This document shows positions 45,066 through 54,879 of a stretch of DNA of 64,000 nucleotides, one piece after another (positions within the stretch are counted from its first letter, which is position 1; each line of letters begins with the position of its first letter). The position numbers and the translations under genes are program-made. The DNA is taken from contig CM044965.1 of assembly GCA_024516035.1 (NCBI GenBank), forward strand, positions 27,418,425-27,482,424. Reading direction: 5' to 3'. The DNA is from Bactericera cockerelli. Taxonomy: Eukaryota; Arthropoda; Insecta; Hemiptera; Triozidae. Below the pieces are notes generated by a model, which made no database searches, was not told the DNA's origin, and saw only the letters and a list, made by a program, of their open reading frames with translations.

Positions 45066-45328
45066 GCCAGCCTCCGTGGCGTGATGGTTGAGACTACTGT
45101 CCGTAGTCCAGAGATCCCGAGTTCGATCCCCGGTTGGGCAGACTTTTCGAAGGAAATTTTGTTCCTTCCAAACACATGAGGCTGGCATTGCCGGCCCTAT
45201 CCAGGCTGGGTGAGGGTGATGTGGGTAGCTCGTACGATTCCTAGCGAATGGAGGGTAAAACCTCCGTACTGACTATCTCAATCAGGACGTTAAAACCAAA
45301 TAAAATCAACTGGTCACAATAGATCTAA
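45066..45328 (+). mobile_element. SINE family D, full-length copy with tail type 1
   Basis: tRNA-like head 'gccagcctccgtggcgtgatggttgagac' (A box tggcgtgatgg) to B box 'agttcgatccc'. Then 'ttccttccaaacacatgaggctggc', the shared central domain 'ccaggctgggtgagggtgatgtgggtagc', and tail type 1 'tacgattcctagcgaatgg', 'atcaggacgttaaaaccaaat', 'actggtcacaatagat'. Best tRNA-headed reference copy in the window. Confidence 0.85.
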
Positions 45329-45930
45329 TTAGGTCGAAGTGTTAATTGTAAGGGTTTCACGGAAAACCCTACAACTAAAAGGTCAGATACTAATAAAAGA
45401 ATACATCGGAATATAATAGAATACTTGCACTTTTAGTCAAGCCTAGTGCGCTTATACACTTGTCAAATTGTGACATTAAAAAGAGAGAAAGATGTTCAGT
45501 GGGTATATGACACATTGTTTTCAGTGCCTAAACCTCACACTGTCTACAAGAGCCAGAGATGGTACTGATGGTAGTCTTGAATAGTAAAAAGATTAACCTC
45601 CTCCTAAAAAAAACAAAAACAAATCAACATCATCAGCATAAATGATTTGGTTCAACCTGTATAGAGGATTCAGCCACGTATGGCATAAGCATAGTGTTAC
45701 TAATAATAATTAATTAACCATTTAGCTCTTAAAGACCTACTAAACGAACTTTTAGCTAGAGATACTGCTATGAGAATCTGTTCCTGTTCAATTTGTATCC
45801 TTCAGAGTTTCAGTCAATTCAGAGCGAACCAAAACCCCGCCCATTAGGAATTGAAAAATGATATTCCAATACGTTCTAGCGCGGTTCTGAAATAATTATG
45901 TTCTATCTATTATTTACTAAGGTTTTAAAA
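45329..45930. other. No recognised feature
   Basis: A small inverted pair around 45350-45370 (gtagggttttccgtgaaacc region) and otherwise AT-rich DNA. Confidence 0.3.
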
Positions 45931-46080
45931 CCGAGCTTAGTAGCTTGCTCGATATTAAGGCGGCGGGCGGTCTTGTAACTTGGAGGTCGGTGGTTCAAGT
46001 CCTGGTTTCAGCGTAGATTTAGTGAAATGAGTTTCAGTAGTTATGATATCATGATAGAGATTGACACAAATAAGATAAAA
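45931..46080 (+). mobile_element. SINE family B, best plus-strand copy
   Basis: 'ccgagcttagtagcttgctcgat', 'aaggcggcggg', 'aacttggaggtcggtggttcaagtcctgg' (B box ggttcaagtcc), body 'tttcagcgtagatttagtgaaatgag', 'agtagttatgatatcatgat', 'gattgacacaaat', short A-rich end. It is longer by 'cggt' in the middle than other copies. Confidence 0.8.
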
Positions 46081-46383
46081 AGTTTAAACTATGGTTTTAA
46101 CACCGACCGTCCTGTAATTGACAGCCATTTTAACGAAGGCTTTACAATCTACTTCCTGTGTCATAATCACCTCACCCAGCCTAAATATAGACGGACATAT
46201 TCCTGTGCTATATTACGAGTCTTTGAATCATTTTTCAATAATCTAAGCTAGAGTTTTAAGATACAGTCATGGCTTTTAGCTCAACATATCTTTTACTACC
46301 TTCCTGTGATGTAAGTACTTATTTTTTGTATATTTTACTTAACCGAAATTAAGCTGAATATTATTACAAATAGTTAAGTAATC

Positions 46384-46474
46384 AAATTTGTGTTAATCAC
46401 ATTTGTAATATCACAACTACTCAAACTTGCATTTCTAAATCTACACTGAAAGCAGGACTTGAACCAAAGCTCGG
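46384..46474 (-). mobile_element. SINE family B, 5'-truncated copy
   Basis: Minus strand: 'ccgagctttggttcaagtcctgctttcagtgtagatttagaaatgc', then 'agtagttgtgatattacaaatgtgattaacac'. Begins at the B box. Confidence 0.75.
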
Positions 46475-46773
46475 TATTATTATTATACAAATAGCCTGAT
46501 ATTACACTTATAACTAGTGTATGCCATGATTTTTAACTTTCTATTACCTAAAAGATATAGAAAGTATTGTTTTTGGTCGGTTTTTTTCTTTTGCTCAGGC
46601 AGAATTTAGATATTTTTACACAGTTAATACGTCCTAATATTACCTTCTTATGTTTATTAATATTCCTTTGGCCTATACATATACAGTGTGACAGGAAGAG
46701 AAATAAATGAGGCATTGCCAGAGAGTTCCGCTCATTATCCCCAGATATTATTATTGTAAGTGCATGTAATATA
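46475..46773. other. No recognised gene
   Basis: Contains a hairpin-plus-'gaaagtattgt' start (46530-46572) similar to the one at 1228, suggesting a truncated copy of that repeat. Confidence 0.35.
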
Positions 46774-46775
46774 TA

Positions 46776-46973
46776 CAGGGTGTATTTATTTAAGTGCTGA
46801 AAAAAAATGTGTGAATTTACTCATAATCAATTAGACGCGAAATTAATCTAACATTGTGTTAGTTTGATTTTTGTAACTTTCCGGATTCCGGTCTGATTTT
46901 TTTAAATTTAATTTTTTTATTAATACATAGAATAAATTATATTTTACACATCATTAGTATACGGTTCACCCTG
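46776..46973. mobile_element. 198-bp MITE with CAGGGTG ends and TA flanks
   Basis: Starts 'cagggtgtatttattt' and ends '...ggttcaccctg', so the terminal inverted repeat is short (cagggtg/caccctg). TA flanks both ends. End sequence and TA target agree with 32335-34046, suggesting related transposase recognition. Confidence 0.6.
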
Positions 46974-47264
46974 TATGGTGCAACACGTCTCTGGCATTAC
47001 GAGGGTATACGTATATTTATAATGGTGTCTTGGGGGATTTTGATTTATAGACTCTCGGTAAGAATATTAAAATCGAAAAATGCATAGGTAATTTCTATAA
47101 AGCATTCTAGCCACATACCCATGTAAAATTCTATGGACTATCTAAATCTATTTACCTCATGGACTATCTGGCATATTCTATTCATCTATTGGCTTCATGT
47201 AATATCTATGATGTATCCAGGGTAAAGTGGCAGAGAACGCCTGAGGCATTAACGGCCGTAACAC
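46974..47264. other. No recognised feature
   Basis: AT-rich spacer. Confidence 0.3.
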
Positions 47265-47272
47265 GGTACAGC

Positions 47273-47448
47273 CAGTGGCGTAGCCAGGGGGAGGGGGTTC
47301 CGGGGATAAACCCCCCCCCCCCCCCCCCCGAAATTTCCAAGAATCCCAGCAAAGATGGAATATACGTTAGGCGAGATTACTGAACCCCGATCAAAGCCCC
47401 GCCCCGAAATCCCCTCAACCCCCCCCCCCCCGTCTAGCCACGCCACTG
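47273..47448. mobile_element. 176-bp hAT-type MITE with 8-bp target duplication
   Basis: Ends 'cagtggcgtagcc' and 'ggc..cgccactg' form the terminal inverted repeat typical of hAT elements. 'ggtacagc' is repeated exactly on both sides (47265-47272 and 47449-47456). The interior has long C runs and no frame. Open frames through it on both strands are not genes. Confidence 0.92.
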
Positions 47449-47456
47449 GGTACAGC

Positions 47457-47696
47457 CCATCTTTATATTACATTCATTCTACAGTCTACTCTGTTTCTGG
47501 GTTCATTGGATAGGCAGCTAGTAACTAGGTATCTTCTAACTTTGCTCTCAACTTTTATGAAAAATGTCTTGAGCATTTTGCTTGCGGGTATTATAATATA
47601 AGCTGATGCAGCAAAATCATATAATTATACAGTTTAATTATCTGATGAAATTTCTATTCATTTTAGTATGACGGGTAGACTAGATTTTTCTTTAAT
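47457..47696. other. No recognised feature
   Basis: Spacer. Confidence 0.3.
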
Positions 47697-47938
47697 TTGG
47701 GTTTAACGTCGCTTTCAACTGCATGGTCATATCACGACGGAGGTGTTACCCTCCATGTGCAGGAAACTCACAAACTTGCTGCCCACATTCGTCCAGCCTG
47801 GGTAGGGCCGGAAGTGCTAGCCTCACGTGTTCGGAGGGCACAGAATTTTCTGTGCGAAAAGTTTGCTCCGACCGGGAATCGAACTGAGGATCTCTGGATC
47901 ACGGACAGTAGTCACAACCGTTACGCCACGGAGGCTGG
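47697..47938 (-). mobile_element. SINE family D, full-length copy with tail type 2
   Basis: Minus strand: 'ccagcctccgtggcgtaacggttgtgac' head, B box 'agttcgattccc', 'cacgtgaggctagc', central domain 'acccaggctggacgaatgtgggcagc', and tail type 2 'gtttgtgagtttcctgcaca', 'gtaacacctccgtcgtgata', 'tgaccatgcagttgaaagcg', 'acgttaaaccc'. The tail is the one used by the 5S-headed copies at 57963 and 61603. Confidence 0.85.
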
Positions 47939-48184
47939 GGTTATTATTTATAATAATAATTATAATGTTTCAATCTCAAACATTAATTTGTCCGCTCACT
48001 AATTTTATTAACATTTTGAGTATGTTAATAAACAATATCTACCTGAACATATCCGCATGTGCAAAATGTTAATGCTCCTCTCTGCAACTACATAATTTCA
48101 TTCTTGATTCAACTTCAGGCTTCAGATAGAAGGTTGAGGTGTGCTGGAACTTTTGAGGAGTGGCCCTTCAGAAACACCTGTGCC
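47939..48184. other. No recognised feature
   Basis: AT-rich spacer. Confidence 0.3.
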
Positions 48185-48865
48185 TTCTCTCTCTCTCTCT
48201 CTATCTCTTTCTCACTATCTTTTTCTTCCTTTCGCTCTTTCTGTCTCTCTCTCTCTCTCTCTACTTCTCACTATCTATTCTCTTTCTCTCTCTCTCTCTT
48301 TCTTTCTTATTTTCTCTGTCTCTCTTCTTCTCCTTTTTANNNNNNNNNNNNNNNNNNNNNNNNNNNNNNNNNNNNNNNNNNNNNNNNNNNNNNNNNNNNN
48401 NNNNNNNNNNNNNNNNNNNNNNNNNNNNNNNNNNNNNNNTCTTTTTCTAGTTTCTTTTCTTCTCTTCCTCTTTTTTTAAGGAGTGCCGAAGAGTGGCAAA
48501 AAACAATTTTGAACTTTGTCTCACTTTCTCTTCCTTATCTCTCCTCTCTCTCTCTCTCTCTATACTCTCTCTCTCTCTATGATATCTTTTTCTATTCTCT
48601 CTGTATTTTGCACTCACTTTTTCTCTCCTCTCTTTCATCACCACTCTTCTTTCATTTTCCTAACTAATTCAATAATCTCTCTCTTCTCTCTTCTTTACTC
48701 TTCTCACTCTTTCAACTATTCCGCACTTTTTGAATTACCTCCCTCTCTCCTCTCATTCCTTCTTTCTCTCTTTTCTTTCTTTCTTTTTTTTCTTTCTCTT
48801 TTATTTCACTCTCTTTCGCTCTACCTATTATTATTTTCTCACTATTCTATCTCTTCTCTCTCTCT
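48185..48865. repeat. CT-rich low-complexity block around an assembly gap
   Basis: Imperfect (CT)n and CTTT-rich DNA at 48185-48339 and 48440-48865. Long Ser/Leu/Phe open frames on the plus strand and Arg/Glu frames on the minus strand are by-products. Confidence 0.9.
48340..48439. other. Assembly gap (100 N)
   Basis: Exactly 100 N placed within the CT-rich block, so the true size of the repeat is unknown. Confidence 0.99.
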
Positions 48866-48931
48866 GGTCTGAGTGGGTATCTTATTAAAATCTACCAGAA
48901 GAGAATTTCTCACTATCCGTACGTGTATATA

Positions 48932-49653
48932 CGGGGCATCCATCAAAGTTACACTCGTATTCCTTCATTTTTAAGGGGATTGAGTTTCAGCTAAATAAAA
49001 TTTGCCTACGCGAGCCCCAGTCAAGCTAGACATGGACCAACTTATATCTTAAGCGGAATAGTACATCGTGCGCTCGTTTTAAAGCAATATGCCGTTTTGA
49101 AGTTCTCATCAAGAAAAAATCATTGCAATAAATTTCAGTGATCTAACCGGGTAATATCCATACATTTTGACTTATAACTCGTTGACCGTAAGTTCTAGAG
49201 GGATTAAACAATTGAAACATAGTATAATCATACTCCTTATGGCGAGACCTTTCGAACAAGCTATAACTCGATTTGTTTTTTCGGTAAAAAATTTCCAGCT
49301 GTTTGTACGGCTAGCTGACGAAACCGACCAAAAACTAACATCAACAGAATTGGTCGAAATATGACTTGTTCGAAAAGTCTCGCCATGAGTAGTTATTATC
49401 ATCAAATTTCCTCGTTCTGCAACTTACGGTTAACGAGTTATAGGTCAAAATATATATGGATATTACAGTTGGTCCATGCCCAATTGCCCAGCCTAATTAG
49501 GGCCTAGTAGACATTTTTTTTTTGTTGCTGGAAATCAATCCCCCTAACAATAAAGGAATACGGGATTTTGCATTTTTTTTTTATTTTTTTTTTTTGTATT
49601 TCCGAGTCGTTTTTGAGAAACCCAGGCCTGGGTGAGACTTTATGGAAGCCCTG
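48932..49653. mobile_element. 722-bp foldback element with near full-length inverted symmetry
   Basis: Ends 'cggggcatccat.aaagt' and 'actttatggaagccctg' are inverted, with TA on both sides. Internal pairs are also inverted around a centre near 49290: 'gacatggaccaact' with 'agttggtccatgc', 'taatatccat...ttgacttataactcgttgaccgtaag' with its partner near 49429-49468, and 'atggcgagacctttcgaacaag' with 'cttgttcgaaaagtctcgccat'. The two opposed open frames at 49167-49405 lie in this structure and are not genes. Confidence 0.8.
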
Positions 49654-50022
49654 TATATACTTTTATAAATTTACCTATTTACGAATAGCTATGTAATATA
49701 TAAATGCGAATGTATTTATAAATGTATGGACAGTCCGATATGTAATGGTCTTCATATTTTTCTTGTCTTATGCACACCGCGTAGGAATTGCACAAAGTTT
49801 TACCCTACACAAAAATTCACTAGATCAGACAAGAATGCACTGTTCAGGATACAAAAAACTTATAAAACGCATCGGCCGAGGTGTGAAGAACACCCTAGAG
49901 AAAAAAAAATAAGTGTTATACTTCAAAGCGTTCAAAATAAAAAAAAGAGAAAGAGTGATTTCCTTAATGTGTCACAAAATTGTTTAGTTTAAACCAGAAG
50001 ATCACCAGTAATAAAAGGAAAA
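49654..50022. other. No recognised feature
   Basis: AT-rich DNA. The plus frame 49726-49992 is unsupported. Confidence 0.35.
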
Positions 50023-50131
50023 TGATGACAGAATTTCTTATTTCGTATAGCCATGAAAGCATGTACTTTAAACGGTTGTTACAGCAACTACATTAGACGC
50101 TTGTAATATTCCCTCTGATGGGCGAGAAGTA
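50023..50131 (-). mobile_element. SINE family A body fragment, diverged
   Basis: 'gatgacagaatttcttattt', 'cgtatagccatgaaa', 'attagacgcttgta' and 'cctctgatgggcgagaagt' follow the family A order with deletions. Head and tail are missing. Confidence 0.65.
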
Positions 50132-50539
50132 AGAAGCTACTCTTTGTTATATAAAAAAAATTAACCCGGGATCAGTACGGTTCGGTTTTGTAACGCATGC
50201 AGTAGGTACACGGTACTGATTGCGGGTTAAAAAATACAAAAAATTTAAAAAAAAAAAAACACTAAAAATATACACTTTCTATGGATTTGAAATTTCCTCA
50301 AGACTCTGATTCAATAATAATTCAATAAATTCCAGCTGAAATTTCTTCGGGCAACTCACAACTCTTCTAATCCAATTACAAGGGGAACTACCAGTCAAGT
50401 GAATGAACCCAAAGTTTTCAAGTTCTGATATTAGAGGAAGAAAAAATGAACAAGACTTGCTGGTAGCAGAACCAGCCAAGTCCAAAACGAATTGCCCAAA
50501 GGCTATGAAACGAATCTCAAAGAGTCAAAAAAAATTGCT
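50132..50539. other. No recognised gene
   Basis: A-run at 50250-50262. Overlapping short frames are unsupported. Confidence 0.35.
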
Positions 50540-50592
50540 CTTTCTCTCTCTCTTTGCCACTCTCTATCCCTCTCTCTTTCTCTCTCTCTCTA

Positions 50593-50627
<35 letters not shown>

Positions 50628-50668
50628 ATCTCTCTCTTTCTCTCTCTCTACCTCTCTCTCTCTTTCTA
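50540..50668. repeat. (CT)n-rich microsatellite
   Basis: Imperfect (CT)n and CTTT units. Confidence 0.9.
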
Positions 50669-51094
50669 GTTATTTGACGTCCAGATTTTTTACAGATTAA
50701 TTTATTGCCATACTCAAATGAAATTATAGAGGAATCCGGTAGTGGTTCCTCATTGAGTTTCAGTTGAGAGGAAGCTTTGTGCTCCAGAAGTCTCAAAGTG
50801 TTGTTGACTGAAAGCACAATATGTGGTAGAAGAGCCTTACATTTCAAATATCAACGAGTTTAAGGGAAGTCCGGGTCTGGAATACGAGATATATTCTTAT
50901 GGAAATAGCTCTGTGATCGATGGAAAAAAATTTGAAGATAGAAGTGAAAGGACCGTAGAGGAATAAGCAATGGAGAACTCGAGATGCCTCAAACCTGTCA
51001 CATTAACAAACTATCAAATATGGCTACCGTTATTAACTTCAGCAGCATGTAAAACCAGAAGAAGAAGAATTTATTTGTTATTGTTGTGATTTCC
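50669..51094. other. No recognised feature
   Basis: No gene or repeat supported. Confidence 0.35.
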
Positions 51095-51327
51095 TTTGGG
51101 TTAAATATTTAACGTCCTGATTTTAATGGAGGTTTTGCGCTCCAATTGTTGCGAATCGTACCAGCTACCCACATTAACCTCACTCAGCCTACGTAGGACG
51201 GAAATAACAGCCTCACGTGTACAGAGGGAACATAATTTTCTGTGTGAAAAGTGTGCTCTGACAGGGAATCGAACTCAGAATCTCTGGACTACGGGGAGTA
51301 GTCACAACCTTTACGCCACGGCGGGAC
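51095..51327 (-). mobile_element. SINE family D copy with tail type 1
   Basis: Minus strand: 'ccgccgtggcgtaaaggttgtgac' head, B box 'agttcgattccc', 'cacgtgaggctg', 'gtaggctgagtgaggttaatgtgggtagc' central domain, and tail type 1 'ggtacgattcgcaac', 'aaaatcaggacgttaaat'. Slightly scrambled next to the head (a second 'acgttacgccacg' at 51333). Confidence 0.8.
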
Positions 51328-51939
51328 GTGGAGACGTTACGCCACGAATAGGACAGACAATCTTTCTTATGAATCCAAATTTTATATTGGTCCTTAATGT
51401 TAAAATATTTGGTACTCGTTAGGTTATGTTCAAGATAGGTTTCCATCAAGTTCTTCAAGATAAACTCTCTATTCCATACATAACAGATTTCTTTTTCTTT
51501 TCTTTTTTCTGACATCTTTGATCATCCAAAAAAATGTGTGGTAGGTAAGTTGAATCAGTCTAGAAAAAAAAAAAAAAAAATTCAAGACTGATTTCCACTA
51601 CGAGCAAGTTTTAGGAATAAGTTAAAATGGAGAATCAAATTCCTGGATCCAAATTTACCGTTTTATATTCAATTGTCTTTTCCACTGTGAAGATTTTTTT
51701 CATCAAGATTGAAAATAGTCTTGGAAATTTCTGATTGTTGCCAACTTGCTACAGTAAAATTGGACCTGGACCTCATTCCAAAAAGCACTCTCAATATTCA
51801 ATCATCAAATTTCTTTCAAATAACCCTTATTAAAGCGCAACTGATAAGGAGATTCATTTTGGGGATTATGATAGTGAGAAAGTTTCCTAGAACCGGGCCC
51901 TGCTCAGGTAATATTCAAGCATTAGTCCTTCTATTCCTG
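51328..51939. other. No recognised gene
   Basis: T- and A-rich patches only. Confidence 0.35.
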
Positions 51940-52010
51940 GCATAAGGTCAGCCCTGATCTTCCATCGGTAATCAATTGATCCCCTAATCCTGGCATAAAA
52001 TCAGACCTGA
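51940..52010 (+). repeat. Short direct duplication
   Basis: 'cctggcataa.gtcagccctgat' and 'cctggcataaaatcagacctgat', 54 bp apart. Confidence 0.6.
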
Positions 52011-52189
52011 TAGACACATCACAGCGGGGAGCTAAACTTTGAGATTATTCGTTCGGTCAATAATTTGATATCGGAAAGATAATGGTACTGGGAGTATACA
52101 TAGAAGTAGGGGCTCTGCTGATGATGATGATAGTATGAGGAATAAAATAGTGATAGTCTTTATAGTAATTATGCTAGTAATCAGATTTT

Positions 52190-52535
52190 AATCTTTAGAA
52201 TCACTTTAAGAGCTAAAGGACCTAACAGGATATTTCCAATAGTCAGTAATCCTAAAGATGTGAAATAGCTATCTGATAGAGATTTTTTAGCAGTCTTTAA
52301 TATTTTCATTTTCTCTAAGATTATAGTAATCAATGTAATCATATTTTCAGGATAAAATCTTTAGAATCACTTTAAAAGTGTAAAGCATCGGGCAGGATGT
52401 TTCGAATAGTCTGTAATCCGAAAGACAGTGCATATCCGAAATAGCCATTTCTAAAAGTCAGTAAACTTGGAGATCCGAAATTGTAGACTATTTGATTTTT
52501 TAATCAGTCTCTTTAGTACATTGATTTTATCTATT
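52190..52535 (+). repeat. Two-copy diverged tandem repeat, period about 177 bp
   Basis: Both units start 'atctttagaatcactttaa' (52192 and 52369) and share 'aggat.ttyc.aatagtc.gtaatcc.aaaga' and 'tttttta.cagtct.t'. Confidence 0.7.
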
Positions 52536-53164
52536 ATAACCAGAAAGTGCTTTTTCTATTTTTTTTTTTTTTTTCCGGTTTAAAATTACAAAAATATAGA
52601 TAACCTGAACAGGAATTTTTCAGATTTATAAATGGGTAATGAATAAACTTTTAATCCAGGATTATTCTATCTAGGGGTCCTCTGTTAGATGAGAAATAGA
52701 ATAAATAGCATTACTTTCATAAACAACATTATTTCCGATGTCACCGTACACTAGATTGTACGACTCGTTCGTTCTTTAGTATTATTATTTCTTTATTAGT
52801 GAAATGGATTATTCAAGTTTCCTAAATATATTAGAAATGAATGTTGGCCCGTAAATATACACCTGTTCAACAGGTATTATTATTATTATTATTAGAATTT
52901 TGCAAAATAATATACCTACTAGTATATATGTATGTTTGTAGTGCAAAGGCAAAGGTATATTAATAAGGACAAATCTTAATTAGCTTAATCCTAAACTATG
53001 AGTCGATTTTCTCTGAATAATTCAACTATCCAATATTTCCTATCATGTTCTGAAAACCCTTGTTTTAAAAGGGTTAATGAAATGAGAGACTTCCATGTGC
53101 TGCACTCTAGGAAAATTCATAAAAGAAAACGGAAACTCTTGAAATGTTTAAGACACATGCAGAA
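52536..53164. other. No recognised feature
   Basis: T-run at 52559-52574 and ATT simple repeats at 52876-52893. Confidence 0.35.
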
Positions 53165-53312
53165 ATAACGTATGCAAATGAAGGGGAAACATGTATGTAA
53201 ATGCAGGGGTAACATAAGTTACAGTAGGGGTAATTTAAATGTAAAAGAAGGGGTATTTTGTGTGTAAAAGTAGGGGATGCTTGTACGTATGACAAGGGGT
53301 GTTTCCTATTGC
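53165..53312 (+). repeat. Degenerate repeat, period about 30 bp
   Basis: Five units built around 'tgtaaatgcaggggtaac'. The minus-strand 79-codon frame over it is its translation. Confidence 0.6.
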
Positions 53313-53368
53313 AAGCAAGACTAGAGGGGAAACAAATAAGCGCCAACCCCTTTACCCTCTCAGGAACT

Positions 53369-53477
53369 TTAATAGAAAGGGTTGAAAATAGGACACATCG
53401 TTATGTGCCGAGCTCTAGCGGATAAATTTTGAACTTTTTGTGAAAGTGAGCTTGTGCAGAGAAACGGCGGAAAAAGA
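53369..53477 (-). CDS. Candidate terminal exon 3 of an unknown gene
   Basis: Follows an acceptor-like 'caactaacag' (just above 53477). Entered with the phase left by the exon at 53662, the frame stays open for 35 codons to a TAA at 53371-53369. The peptide is Ser- and Pro-containing with no recognised motif. Support is only phase compatibility and an acceptor, so confidence is low. Confidence 0.18.
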
Positions 53478-53661
53478 CTGTTAGTTGTAACGGTTGATTC
53501 GTTTGAATTTACTACCAATTTCTTTGTAAGTAAAAAAGAAAATAACAGAAGCATAAAGTATGTCAAGCAGAAGTATTAAGATCCAGGAAAAAGGAAAGAG
53601 AAATACCACAAAATACAACAGAAAATAAGAATGTAGTTACAACATGCTCAATGTGACTTAC
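53478..53661. other. Putative intron between candidate exons 2 and 3
   Basis: Begins GTAAGT on the minus strand and ends 'taacag'. Intron status depends entirely on the exon calls. Confidence 0.15.
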
Positions 53662-53777
53662 CACCAGTTTTGGTTCACCAGAACTAGATTAGATACAACT
53701 GCATGCATTGTCAGTGGTCCCAATGTAACAGGTCCAAAAGATACACAAAGCAGGACCTCAATATGGAGAATTTTCTT
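53662..53777 (-). CDS. Candidate internal exon 2 of an unknown gene, hydrophobic
   Basis: A 116-bp minus-strand frame is fully open between acceptor 'aaatgttcacag' and donor TGGTG|GTAAGT. It encodes 38 complete codons plus two bases, with a membrane-like core (LLCVSFGPVTLGPLTMHAVV). Splice signals at both ends are good. The plus strand of the same piece is also open (and preceded by 'cttaccaccag'), so orientation is not certain. The protein family is not recognised. Confidence 0.3.
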
Positions 53778-54807
53778 CTGTGAACATTTAATTGAATAAA
53801 ATAATTTCAATTTGTTAATGTCAATATTTTCGTCCGTACCAAAAAGCTGCGCAATAATTCATGTTCATCTAGTACAACTTCTCACTTTTCTGTTTAAACT
53901 GATAAACTGAATTGTAAAGCACTGACTGTAGAAACAAAAATAGTCAAAAACAATAGAGAGATAGATAAAACTCTTAAAGGTAGCATTTTAGACAGAATGG
54001 GATTCCCAAGTTCAAGTCAGTAAATTATTTAATAACAATTCGATAATAAAAAAATGACCTTAACTACAAAATGACCAATTACTTTATTTATACTGCCGAA
54101 GACGGCTTAGGACTAAAGAGTCCCTTATTTCTTGGACTTTGTTTAAACAAAGTCTCATTTATTGGTCAATAAGATGTATAAAGCATATCACTTAAAAGCT
54201 AAAATTCCTAAAGAGACTCTCCAATAGAAATGCGATTCGTCAAATCAAATGTCTTTAGTTTCATTCGTGGATGGTATCGTATACGTAAAGTAATTAGATT
54301 GGTAAAGCAAATTCTTTTTTTTCTGTGCAAATTTTCACCCTCCTGTACATAAAATTGTCATCAGTGATTCATCAGTCTTCATGAGTCTACAGATGAACTT
54401 TACGATCGTAATTATAGATTTATTTGATTTTTTTACTATGTCTACCTTGTGAATATAATGCAAAAGTTTCCCTTAACTCTCGCATACCAAACTTTAAGTA
54501 TTTATAAAGTTTAACAAGTTATCATATTTTTGTTGATCTTGACAATTGCACAAAATAGCTCTACTACATTTTTGCTGAACTTGGGCTCGAAGCACGCATC
54601 TCCCATTTCGAGTTCGCCGCCTCATTGATGGAGCTACTTAGGTCAGTAAGTTTATTATATTTAAAATATCAAACAATTCAACCAGGGTATTACATAATAT
54701 GCACGTGCTTTCTAATAGATGTCTAATATATTATCTAATAGATGTTAAGGTGATTCATATATTTAACAAGTTCCGCATCCAGAATATAATAATATCTAAT
54801 TACTTAC
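53778..54807. other. Putative intron between candidate exons 1 and 2; holds a SINE relic
   Basis: AT-rich. Contains a family B-type tRNA-like head at 54570-54650 and the word 'acaacttctcacttttctgt' (53875) that is repeated near 2397. Confidence 0.2.
54570..54650 (-). mobile_element. tRNA-like SINE head, family B type
   Basis: Minus strand: 'gacctaagtagctccatcaatgaggcggcg', then 'gcgtgcttcgagcccaag' in place of the B box. Body missing. Confidence 0.45.
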
Positions 54808-54879
54808 AGCTATAGGATCTGCAGCTTTCAATTTTCCACAGTTTTTCCATTTTCCTCGCCTTGAGCGACAAAGAATCAA
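54808..54879 (-). CDS. Candidate exon 1 or internal exon of the same unknown gene
   Basis: Minus strand: 24 codons between 'gtttgtgag' and donor ATAGCT|GTAAGTAAT. In the frame that ends in phase 0, it joins without a shift to the exon at 53777, across an intron of 1030 bp. It is rich in Lys/Arg (SRRGKWKNCGKLKAADPIA). A second frame starts with ATG in a fair context but would hit a stop on joining. The acceptor is weak. Confidence 0.22.

Noticed and set aside
47159..47446. Opposed open frames with poly-Pro and poly-Gly
   Set aside because: They lie over a hAT MITE with C runs and an exact 8-bp target duplication.
48059..48667. 202-codon plus-strand frame
   Set aside because: Runs through (CT)n repeats and 100 N. 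Ser/Leu/Phe low complexity.
49167..49405. Opposed 65- and 77-codon frames
   Set aside because: They are mirror images within the foldback element. The symmetry explains them.
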